Below, in pieces: positions 5,479 to 12,207 of a stretch of DNA of 14,793 nucleotides (its first letter is position 1; the number at the start of each line of letters is the position of its first letter). Under the pieces are notes generated by a model. The model ran no database searches, was not told the DNA's origin, and saw only the letters and a program-made list of their open reading frames with translations. Source of the DNA: an uncultured Eubacteriales bacterium (GTDB taxonomy: Bacteria > Bacillota > Clostridia > UMGS1883); contig CAJJUC010000044.1 in the NCBI GenBank assembly GCA_905195005.1, positions 1-14,793 on the forward strand, read 5' to 3'. A program made the translations under genes and the position numbers.

Positions 5479-7296
5479 ATGAACGAGATAAAAAAACCAA
5501 AAAAACCGCTGATATTTTATTACGGGATAGCGCTTGCAATAATGCTGCTGTTCAATCTTTTTGCAATGCCCCAGCTCATACAGCAGCGTGTTAAAGAGGT
5601 TGACTACGGCACGTTCATGTCAATGACGGAAAAAAAGGAAATCGGGCTTGTTGAGGTTCGCGATAACGAGATTGTTTTCACTGATAAAAGTGAAAAGCAA
5701 ATCTATAAAACGGGAATAATGAACGACCCCGGTATGACGGAGCGCCTTTACAGCTCCGGCGCAAAGTTTTCAAAGGAAATTGTGCAGGAAGCATCGCCAC
5801 TTATGAATTTCATTCTTTCGTGGGTGCTGCCGATGGTATTCTTTGTTGTTGTCGGTCAGCTTCTTTCGCGCCGTCTGATGAAGAAAATGGGCGGCTCGGA
5901 TTCAATGATGTTCAACATGGGAAAAAGCAATGCAAAGATTTATGTCAAATCCTCCAACGGAATCAAATTTTCCGATGTTGCCGGTGAAGACGAAGCAAAG
6001 GATAACCTCACGGAGATTGTTGAATATCTTCATAACCCGGCAAAATATACGGAAATCGGTGCGTCAATGCCGAAAGGCATTCTCCTTGTCGGTCCCCCGG
6101 GAACGGGTAAAACGATGCTTGCAAAGGCGGTTGCCGGTGAAGCGAATGTTCCGTTTTTCTCAATGTCGGGTTCGGAATTTGTTGAAATGTTTGTCGGAAT
6201 GGGCGCTTCAAAGGTGCGCGATCTTTTCAAGCAGGCGAAAGAAAAAGCGCCGTGCATTGTTTTTATCGATGAGATTGACGCAATCGGAAAAAAGCGAGAG
6301 GGAAACATCAGCGGCAATGATGAGCGCGAGCAGACCTTGAATCAGCTTTTAACCGAAATGGACGGCTTTGAGGGAAATACGGGCGTTATAATCCTTGCCG
6401 CAACGAACCGCCCGGAATCGCTCGACCCGGCTCTTACGCGCCCCGGAAGATTTGACCGCAGAGTTCCCGTTGAGCTTCCCGATTTGAAAGGGCGCGAGGC
6501 AATCCTGCGCGTCCATGCCAAGAAAATCAAAGCAGCACCGGGGATTGACTATCTCCATGTTGCAAAAATGGCTTCCGGTGCGTCGGGCGCGGAGCTTGCG
6601 AACATTGTGAATGAGGCAGCCCTCCGTGCAGTGCGCGATGGCAGAAAGCTTGTGTCGCAGGCGGATATGGAAGAAAGCATTGAGGTTGTAATCGCAGGCT
6701 ATCAAAAGAAGAATGCAATTTTGACAGAAAAGGAAAAAATGATTGTTTCGTATCACGAAATCGGTCATGCGCTCGTTGCCGCGAAGCAAACAAATTCCGC
6801 ACCAGTGCAGAAAATCACCATTGTTCCGCGAACGTCCGGAGCACTCGGATATACAATGCAGGTTGAGGACGGAAACCACTATCTTATGAATAAAGAAGAA
6901 ATAGAAAATAAGATAGCAACGTTCACAGGCGGGCGCGCTGCCGAAGAGATTGTGTTTGGAACATATACGACGGGTGCGTCAAACGACATAGAGCAGGCAA
7001 CAAAACTTGCAAGGGCAATGGTTGCAAGGTATGGCATGAGCAAGGAATTTGACATGGTTGCCATGGAAACCGTCACAAATCAGTATCTCGGCGGTGATAG
7101 CTCGCTTGCATGCTCCGCTCAGACTCAGGCGAAAATTGATGAATATGTTGTCCGCATTGTTAAGGAACAGCACGAAAAGGCTAAAAATATTCTTTCCGAA
7201 AACAGACACAAGCTTGATGAGCTTGCAAAATATCTGTATGAAAACGAAACCATAACCGGCGAGGAATTTATGAATATTCTTTATAAAGCCGACTGA
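5479..7296 (+). CDS. ftsH: FtsH-family ATP-dependent zinc metalloprotease
   Basis: Membrane-anchored AAA+ protease that unfolds and degrades membrane and short-lived cytosolic proteins as a hexamer. The 605-residue protein has a first membrane helix at about 11-30, a small extracytoplasmic domain, and a second helix at about 109-127. Walker A is GPPGTGKT (205-212) and Walker B is IVFIDEID (260-267). The second region of homology has arginine fingers at R321 and R324 (LTRPGRFD). The zinc site is HEIGH (426-430), with D503 in GASNDIEQAT as likely third ligand. The usual HEAGH alanine is isoleucine here, and the C-terminal tail is short, ending about 175 residues after the zinc motif. AGAGGTG (5466-5472) supports ATG 5479 over the in-frame GTG at 5470. 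It stands alone between two terminators; no clear promoter is seen in 5388-5465. It may be a paralogue rather than the main FtsH. Confidence 0.95.
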   Translation: MNEIKKPKKPLIFYYGIALAIMLLFNLFAMPQLIQQRVKEVDYGTFMSMTEKKEIGLVEVRDNEIVFTDKSEKQIYKTGIMNDPGMTERLYSSGAKFSKEIVQEASPLMNFILSWVLPMVFFVVVGQLLSRRLMKKMGGSDSMMFNMGKSNAKIYVKSSNGIKFSDVAGEDEAKDNLTEIVEYLHNPAKYTEIGASMPKGILLVGPPGTGKTMLAKAVAGEANVPFFSMSGSEFVEMFVGMGASKVRDLFKQAKEKAPCIVFIDEIDAIGKKREGNISGNDEREQTLNQLLTEMDGFEGNTGVIILAATNRPESLDPALTRPGRFDRRVPVELPDLKGREAILRVHAKKIKAAPGIDYLHVAKMASGASGAELANIVNEAALRAVRDGRKLVSQADMEESIEVVIAGYQKKNAILTEKEKMIVSYHEIGHALVAAKQTNSAPVQKITIVPRTSGALGYTMQVEDGNHYLMNKEEIENKIATFTGGRAAEEIVFGTYTTGASNDIEQATKLARAMVARYGMSKEFDMVAMETVTNQYLGGDSSLACSAQTQAKIDEYVVRIVKEQHEKAKNILSENRHKLDELAKYLYENETITGEEFMNILYKAD

Positions 7297-7299
7297 ATA

Positions 7300-7355
7300 A
7301 ATAAGCTCCGCCGCAGTCTGCGGCGGAGCTTATTGCGCGTTTTGCATTTTAAAAA
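7300..7355. terminator. Intrinsic terminator after ftsH, facing both ways
   Basis: A perfect 16-bp stem: left arm 7300-7315, 3-nt loop GTC, right arm 7319-7334, followed on the plus strand by gcgcgttttgcatttt. It begins 3 bp after the ftsH stop. Transcripts from the minus-strand dehydrogenase operon also converge here. Confidence 0.9.
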
Positions 7356-7361
7356 AGTTTG

Positions 7362-7587
7362 TTACCTGCTGCGGAAGCCTGACGGACTGACCTTCATAAT
7401 TTTTTTGAATATGCGTGAAAAGTAATTAATATCACCGTACCCAACGGAAGCGGCAATTTTCAAGATTGTCCATATAGCTGCCGTAGGCGCTGTCGTTAAA
7501 GCTTGCAATTTTATAGTTCCTGATAAGATGCGCAAATAAGAGTGATGCATAGCAGGTATATACTTGTTTTTTGCCGGAAAGTGTAAA
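7362..7587 (-). pseudogene. AraC-family regulator remnant
   Basis: Two frame-shifted pieces of one AraC-type regulator. Directly behind the dehydrogenase stop, one frame reads QVYTCYASLLFAHLIRNYKI and then ASFNDSAYGSYMDN, resembling the linker just before an AraC DNA-binding domain. Near 7462-7472 the sequence jumps frame and continues KIAASVGYGDINYFSRIFKK then MKVSPSGFRSR to a stop at 7362-7364. That is the second helix-turn-helix and end of the domain. The first helix-turn-helix and the whole ligand-binding half are missing. The remnant cannot encode a working regulator. It lies on the same strand as the dehydrogenase operon and may be a relic of an older arrangement. Confidence 0.8.
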
Positions 7588-8571
7588 TCAGCGAACTTTA
7601 AGCACAACCTTTCCGATGTTTTCACCGCGGTAGAGAATATTATGCGCTTCCTCCGCTTCAGTAATGGGCAAAACCTTGTATATTGTGGGCTTTATCAATC
7701 CCTGTGAAACCTTGGGGAACACATCTTTAACTAAATTTTCAAGAATCTGCGCCTTAACCTCGGGCGTTCTTGAGCGGAGCGTTGAGCCGATAATTCTGAC
7801 GTTTCTCACATAAATATTTTTTAAATCAATCTCGGCTTTCTGCCCTGCAAGCGCTGCAATCATAATCCATCTTGCGCCGTGCGTCAGGTAATGAATGCAT
7901 TTACCCATTATTTCTCCGCCGAGGCAGTCTATGGCAACATCAACGCCTTTTCCGCCGGCAAGCTCTTGTTTCAGCACTTCCGAAATATCTGTTTTCGAAG
8001 TGTTGACAACTATGTCGGCATTAAGGTGTTTTATGGATTCTGCAATTTCATCGGACAGAACGGTTGTTATAACGCGCGCACCGAACGCTTTTGCCATGGG
8101 GATTGTCACGCTTGCAAGTCCGCTTGCTCCTGCATTCATAAGAAGCGTGTTTCCTTCCTTTATTTTACCCTCCCAAAAGAGGTTTAAATATGCCGTGGCA
8201 AACGCTTCGGGAATCGCCGCAGCCTCTTCCATTGAGCAGTTTTCGGGAACGGGCATCAGCATGTCATATTTAACGGCGGCATATTCCGCATATCCGCCTC
8301 CGCCCAGAAGTGCACAAACCTTATCACCGATTTTCAGGCTTGATTTTTCCTTTGCGCCGTCCGAAATTTCAGCGATTTCCCCTGAGATTTCAAGCCCCAT
8401 CCATTCAGGGCAGCCCGGAGGGGGCGGATAATCGCCCTCTCTCTGCATTAAATCGGCTCGGTTAAGCGCCGCATATTCAACCTTTACAAGCACTTCGTCC
8501 TCTTTTATAACGGGGGTCGGCACATCGCTCCAGCTTAATGACCTGTCATCATTTACAAGTATTGCTTTCAT
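7588..8571 (-). CDS. PIG3-type NAD(P)H:quinone oxidoreductase family protein
   Basis: A 327-residue member of the zinc-free branch of the medium-chain dehydrogenase/reductase superfamily, whose members reduce quinones or enones with NADPH. Family marks are LNRADLMQREGDYPPPPG (36-53), MGLEISGEI (58-66), GDKVCALLGGGGYAEYA (82-98) and AIPEAFATAYLNLF (119-132). The nucleotide-binding loop reads NAGASGLAS (146-154), where GGASGIGT is usual, so one glycine is replaced by alanine. No zinc ligands are seen. The ATG at 8571 has a GGAGG site 7 nt upstream. It follows the Gfo/Idh gene by 27 bp on the same strand and is the last intact gene of the operon. The substrate is unknown. Confidence 0.88.
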   Translation of the reverse strand: MKAILVNDDRSLSWSDVPTPVIKEDEVLVKVEYAALNRADLMQREGDYPPPPGCPEWMGLEISGEIAEISDGAKEKSSLKIGDKVCALLGGGGYAEYAAVKYDMLMPVPENCSMEEAAAIPEAFATAYLNLFWEGKIKEGNTLLMNAGASGLASVTIPMAKAFGARVITTVLSDEIAESIKHLNADIVVNTSKTDISEVLKQELAGGKGVDVAIDCLGGEIMGKCIHYLTHGARWIMIAALAGQKAEIDLKNIYVRNVRIIGSTLRSRTPEVKAQILENLVKDVFPKVSQGLIKPTIYKVLPITEAEEAHNILYRGENIGKVVLKVR

Positions 8572-8598
8572 TGTTTAACCTCCAATCAATAATTAATT

Positions 8599-9600
8599 TT
8601 ATCTGCTGCAGCATTTTAAAACTGTTTTATAAAGCTCGTGTTCATAATCGGGAGTGAACGGATTGACTGCTTCTCCGGCAGCCATTTTTCCGAACGCGGT
8701 CATCATTGCAAGATACCTGTCAAAATTTTCGCTTTTTGAATATATTCCCGGTTTTGCCCAGTCTCTTTCGGAATACTCCGTCACGCCGGAGAATATATCC
8801 GTGGGGCCGTTCCCGGAAAACGTCTCAAGCGGTCTGACCTCAAGCGTTTTTTTATCTCCTGATATAACAAGGCTTCTTCTGGAAAATCCGCCGAGTTCGA
8901 TAACGCAGGTTTTAATGACGGAAACGCCCGTGTCGTATTCAAGCGCTGCCATTCCGAAATCCGTGCAGTCAATCCCGTCCGTGCCGGTGCTTTTGTTAAG
9001 AGGAATTATTCGGTTCGGGCTGCCTTTTATTCTTAAAACGAGATCAACAAGATGGCAGCCGAGAAAGAACATCATTCCGCCGTCAAGCTCCTTTAGCCAC
9101 GTGCGCATGGCAACGGGATGCGTGCAGCTCATTTGTGCGTCAACGCTTACTATTTTGCCGTATTCTCCTGCCCGGGCTTCCTGAATCACGCGGCTTATAA
9201 CGGGATTGTATCTGTACATATAGCCTATGTGAAAAACAATATTATTTCTTTTGACGGCGCTTATCAGCTTTTCAAATGCTTCGGGATCGGTTCCTCCCGG
9301 TTTCTCCATATGTATGTGTTTGCCGTGCTCCGCCGCCAGCAGAGCATATTTCGTAAGATATTTCTCTTCTGTTTCAACCGTAACAGCATCTATATCCGGG
9401 TCATTCAAAATTTCCTCCAATGTCATTTCACGTGAGCTTTCAAAAGCCGTCATTCGTTCGGGAAATTTTGCTCTCTCGTTTTCTGGAAAAGCAAACCCGA
9501 CAACCTCAAAGGTGTCCTGCGCCTGTTTCAGCGCCGCAAATATATCTTCTCCGTGACTGTATCTGCTCGTTCCTATCTGAGCAATCCTTATTTTATTCAT
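8599..9600 (-). CDS. Gfo/Idh/MocA family oxidoreductase
   Basis: A 333-residue NAD(P)-dependent oxidoreductase. The N-terminal Rossmann domain starts IRIAQIGTSRYSHG (4-17), an unusual variant of the GxGxxG loop. HMEKPGG (97-103) carries the conserved EKP lysine. The C-terminal half includes IGYMYRYNP (125-133) and ELDGGMMFFLGCHLVDLVLR (171-190), where H183 is the likely catalytic histidine. Family members oxidise or reduce hydroxyls on sugars, inositols and related rings. The ATG at 9600 is chosen because GGAGG precedes it by about 5 nt and it overlaps the upstream stop by four bases (ATGA). An in-frame ATG 12 nt earlier has no better site. The substrate is not predictable; it probably acts with the upstream GTER-type dehydrogenase. 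Confidence 0.9.
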   Translation of the reverse strand: MNKIRIAQIGTSRYSHGEDIFAALKQAQDTFEVVGFAFPENERAKFPERMTAFESSREMTLEEILNDPDIDAVTVETEEKYLTKYALLAAEHGKHIHMEKPGGTDPEAFEKLISAVKRNNIVFHIGYMYRYNPVISRVIQEARAGEYGKIVSVDAQMSCTHPVAMRTWLKELDGGMMFFLGCHLVDLVLRIKGSPNRIIPLNKSTGTDGIDCTDFGMAALEYDTGVSVIKTCVIELGGFSRRSLVISGDKKTLEVRPLETFSGNGPTDIFSGVTEYSERDWAKPGIYSKSENFDRYLAMMTAFGKMAAGEAVNPFTPDYEHELYKTVLKCCSR

Positions 9601-10604
9601 ATTTTCCTCCAATCAAACTGCACAATCGGGAATGTTTTCTCCCCCGCAAGTCTTTTATAAACTTCCGGGGCTTCCTCGGGCGAATGTGTTTCCTCGACAA
9701 GCGACCTGAGGTCAAGCCTGCCGAATTTCACAAGTCTTTGAACCGCCATAACATCGTCGTGCGTTGTCCATAACCCGGGCGAGGATTCCGTTTCGGGGCG
9801 CGCCATTGTGTGAGCGCCGATTAACGAAACTCCGGGGCCGTGCACTTTCTTGTAATAATCTATCCGGAAGTCGGGATTTCTTGTGCAGCCCAAAAGACCA
9901 ACCCTTCCCATTTTTGCCATGCAGTCGAGAACGGAATCAAGCGCCTGACCGTTTCCCGTTACCTCTATCGCAACATTCACGCCTCCGTTCGAAGCAGCTT
10001 TAACCTTAGTGGCAAAATCCTCGTCAAACGGATTAAATGCATAGTCTGCGCCTGATTTCAGCGCCTGTGCCCGTTTCTTCTCATCGGGGTCTGCGGCAAT
10101 GACCGGAACGGCGCCGGCAGCGCGGAGGAGCTTTATTGCAATAATGCCCAAAATGCCCTGCCCCATAACGAGAACGGATTCTCCGATTTCAAACCTGCAT
10201 TTTCTGAGGGCTGCCATCGGAAAAGTGCTGATGTGCCATAACGCTGCTTCTTCAAAGCTTATTTCCGGGTCAAGCTTATGCACATTTTTTTTATTAACAC
10301 GCACGTACTTGCAGTGAGTGCTCCACGATACTGCAACCCTGTCACCGGGGGCGAAATCGGTCACGTTTTTGCCGACCTCTTTAATAATGCCGGAAGAGCT
10401 GTAGCCGCATCTTCTCGGAAAAGGAACATCGTCGTCATATACCGCAACGCTTTTCACACCGGTGTAATTTGCCCTTTCGGTACCGCTGCTTATTGTTGAA
10501 ACCGCAAGCTCGACCAAAACGTCGTTCTCGCCCGGCATCCTCGCCTCCTCCTCAATGAGCTCCGCTTTGTTTTTCTCAGTAAAAACTATCGCCTTGTTTT
10601 TCAT
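9597..10604 (-). CDS. GTER-type medium-chain dehydrogenase (alcohol/sugar dehydrogenase-like)
   Basis: A 335-residue medium-chain dehydrogenase. It has STISSGTERANYTG (36-49) where zinc alcohol dehydrogenases carry the catalytic Cys of gICGTD. It also has RCGYSSSG (65-72), GDRVAVSWSTHCKYV (87-101), a nucleotide loop VMGQGILG (146-153) and DPDEKKR (172-178). The four-Cys structural zinc lobe is absent, so normal zinc dependence is doubtful. Similar GTER-type domains are found fused to Gfo/Idh domains in bi-domain oxidoreductases; here the Gfo/Idh protein is the next gene, overlapping by four bases. ATG 10604 is chosen over upstream in-frame codons because AAGGAG (10618-10613) stands 8 nt before it. 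An AraC-family gene is divergent. The likely role is oxidation of a polyol, inositol or sugar derivative, but the substrate is unknown. Confidence 0.85.
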   Translation of the reverse strand: MKNKAIVFTEKNKAELIEEEARMPGENDVLVELAVSTISSGTERANYTGVKSVAVYDDDVPFPRRCGYSSSGIIKEVGKNVTDFAPGDRVAVSWSTHCKYVRVNKKNVHKLDPEISFEEAALWHISTFPMAALRKCRFEIGESVLVMGQGILGIIAIKLLRAAGAVPVIAADPDEKKRAQALKSGADYAFNPFDEDFATKVKAASNGGVNVAIEVTGNGQALDSVLDCMAKMGRVGLLGCTRNPDFRIDYYKKVHGPGVSLIGAHTMARPETESSPGLWTTHDDVMAVQRLVKFGRLDLRSLVEETHSPEEAPEVYKRLAGEKTFPIVQFDWRKI

Positions 10605-10640
10605 GCATAGTACTCCTTTTTTTGTTTTAAGTATAGCATC

Positions 10641-10669
10641 TTGACTCTTTAAAAAAAATATAGTATAAT
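10641..10669 (+). promoter_or_regulatory. Promoter of the AraC-family regulator gene
   Basis: TTGACT (10641-10646) and TATAAT (10664-10669) are 17 bases apart. On the opposite strand, TATACT (10635-10630) could serve as -10 for the dehydrogenase operon, but its -35 region is only a T/A run. That fits an activator-dependent promoter. AATATAGT is repeated at 10657-10664 and 10683-10690, possibly regulator half-sites. Confidence 0.75.
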
Positions 10670-10711
10670 TCATGAAAAGGGTAATATAGTCCTAAAATTA
10701 AGGAGAACGCC

Positions 10712-11464
10712 ATGAAGCAGACATTCTTTGAAAAAAACTTTGTATTCCGCACATTTGCGCTTAATAAATATCACTATACTGACAGCAGAAGCGGCTCTGC
10801 ATACAATTATATTGCATATATGAAAGAGGGAAGATGCAGGCTTGTATGCAAATATAAGACCGTGGAAATTCAAAAGGGAGATTGCTTTTTTATTCCGAGG
10901 GGATTGGCTTATGAATCATTTTGGTTCGGAAATGATAAAATCAGCTTCATATCGCTCGGGTTTGCAAATATCCCATGCGAGGAGAGGCAGAGCTTCACGC
11001 TTCAAAAGATAAGCTGTGGCAGCGAAGTAACCGAAAAAATAAAAAAACTGCGCATTGACAGACCGGTTTCGGCAGAATTGTTAAGCGCTTTTTATGCAAT
11101 ACTTTCCGATTTGCTTCCCATAATGCAAAATGCTCCCAAAAGCAAGGAGCAGCAGCTTGCTGATGAAATCAAGGATTATATTATGAGAAATCCCTGCAAA
11201 TCAATTCCTGAAATCATTGAGGATTGTTATATCAGCAAAACGCATTTATATTATATATTTAAAAAGGTCATAAAAAAAACCCCGAACGATTTTCGTTACG
11301 AAGTTTTGTGCAGGGAAGCGGTTAATCTGCTTTTATCAACCGACAGAAAGGTTGAATATATAGCCGAGGATTTAAATTTCAGCTCAGCGTCATACTTCCG
11401 AAAAATACTGAAAAAATATACGGGGAAAACGCCGAAGGAAATCAGGCAGTCGGCTGTTATATGA
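10712..11464 (+). CDS. AraC-family transcriptional regulator
   Basis: A 250-residue protein with an N-terminal cupin-like sensor domain (about 1-100) and a C-terminal AraC DNA-binding domain (about 148-247). In the sensor, GDCFFIPRGLAYESFW (56-71) is typical of the effector-binding barrel. In the DNA-binding domain the first helix-turn-helix includes SIPEIIEDCYISKTHLYYIF, and the second contains VEYIAEDLNFSSASYFRKIL with the family ending TGKTPKEIRQ. An AAGGAG site precedes the ATG at 10712. It diverges from the GTER-dehydrogenase/Gfo-Idh/quinone-reductase operon, whose own promoter has a poor -35. It is therefore probably the activator of that operon, responding to its substrate. The target and the effector are inferred. 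Confidence 0.92.
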   Translation: MKQTFFEKNFVFRTFALNKYHYTDSRSGSAYNYIAYMKEGRCRLVCKYKTVEIQKGDCFFIPRGLAYESFWFGNDKISFISLGFANIPCEERQSFTLQKISCGSEVTEKIKKLRIDRPVSAELLSAFYAILSDLLPIMQNAPKSKEQQLADEIKDYIMRNPCKSIPEIIEDCYISKTHLYYIFKKVIKKTPNDFRYEVLCREAVNLLLSTDRKVEYIAEDLNFSSASYFRKILKKYTGKTPKEIRQSAVI

Positions 11465-11472
11465 AGTAATAA

Positions 11473-11487
11473 CCGCCGGTTCGGCGG
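11473..11487 (+). terminator. Weak hairpin after the AraC-family gene
   Basis: CCGCCG (11473-11478) pairs with CGGCGG (11482-11487) around a 3-nt loop, 8 bp after the stop. The tail (agaatatatgttgc) has no T-tract, so termination would be inefficient. The rest of 11488-11559 shows nothing I can name. Confidence 0.4.
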
Positions 11488-11559
11488 AGAATATATGTTG
11501 CTTTGAGAGAAATTGGCTTAAAACAGTAAGAAAATGCTTGATAATGGTTCTTTATGCGG

Positions 11560-11588
11560 TTGACTTTTTCTTTGAAAAATAGTATGAT
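11560..11588 (+). promoter_or_regulatory. Promoter of the nudF-mtaB pair
   Basis: TTGACT (11560-11565) and TATGAT (11583-11588) are 17 bases apart. The start would fall near 11595, giving a leader of about 55 nt. The leader contains a GC-rich hairpin: TGCGGCG (11607-11613) with CGCCGCA (11617-11623). Confidence 0.8.
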
Positions 11589-11640
11589 ATAATAAGTGAT
11601 TTTTCGTGCGGCGAAGCGCCGCATTGCCCAAGGAAAGGAG

Positions 11641-11658
11641 TGAAGCCGCGTGGCTTCA
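11641..11658 (+). promoter_or_regulatory. Hairpin enclosing the GTG start codon of nudF
   Basis: TGAAGCC (11641-11647) is the exact reverse complement of GGCTTCA (11652-11658), with loop GCGT (11648-11651). The GTG start codon (11650-11652) sits in the loop and at the first base of the right arm, directly after the ribosome binding site. The stem could lower or regulate initiation. Confidence 0.6.
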
Positions 11659-12207
11659 ATAACTGATTTTAAAGAAAAAACCGTGTTAAAGGACTATATT
11701 TTTAACGGAGAAATAATCAAGCTCCGCGTTGATACGGTGACAACACCGTCGGGAAACACCGCAACGCGCGAAATTGTCGAGCATCCGGGCGGAGTGTGCA
11801 TCGTTCCGATAACGGATGACGGTAAGGTAATAATGGAGTGGCAGTATCGCCGCCCGTTCGACAAAAATTTATATGAGCTTCCGGCAGGAAAGCTTTTTCC
11901 GGGCGAGGATCCGCTCGAATGCGGCAAGCGTGAGCTTGAGGAGGAAACGGGAATGTGCGCAAGGCGGTATGTGAGCCTCGGATACATGCAGCCGACGCCC
12001 GGCTTTTGCACAGAGGTGCTGCACATGTATGCGGCATTTGATTTGTATGAGGGAACGGCGAATCCCGATGAGGATGAATTTATAGAAACAGAGCTTGTGC
12101 CGCTCGAAACGCTGGTTGACAAGGTTCTTTCGGGTGAAATAACCGATGGAAAAACCTGCATTGCACTTTTAAAGGCATATGAACTCAGACGCAGAGGAAT
12201 GATTTGA
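11650..12207 (+). CDS. nudF: ADP-ribose pyrophosphatase-type Nudix hydrolase
   Basis: A 185-residue Nudix hydrolase of the ADP-ribose pyrophosphatase group, which splits ADP-ribose into AMP and ribose 5-phosphate and removes a reactive metabolite. The full Nudix box G-x5-E-x7-R-E-U-x-E-E-x-G-U runs from G80 to M102 (GKLFPGED then ECGKRELEEETGM). It is preceded by YELPAG and followed by YMQPTPGFCTE, both typical of ADPRases. The start is GTG at 11650, with AAAGGAG ending at 11640. This GTG lies in the loop of a 7-bp perfect hairpin (TGAAGCC/GGCTTCA). Its stop overlaps the mtaB start by one base. No close similarity is visible between it and the decayed Nudix gene at 2971-3276, which belongs to a different Nudix branch. 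Symbol by family resemblance. Confidence 0.9.
   Translation: MASITDFKEKTVLKDYIFNGEIIKLRVDTVTTPSGNTATREIVEHPGGVCIVPITDDGKVIMEWQYRRPFDKNLYELPAGKLFPGEDPLECGKRELEEETGMCARRYVSLGYMQPTPGFCTEVLHMYAAFDLYEGTANPDEDEFIETELVPLETLVDKVLSGEITDGKTCIALLKAYELRRRGMI

Noticed and set aside
6349..6879. 176-codon minus-strand frame inside ftsH
   Set aside because: It is antisense to conserved FtsH coding sequence, with no ribosome binding site and no recognisable motifs; a shadow frame.
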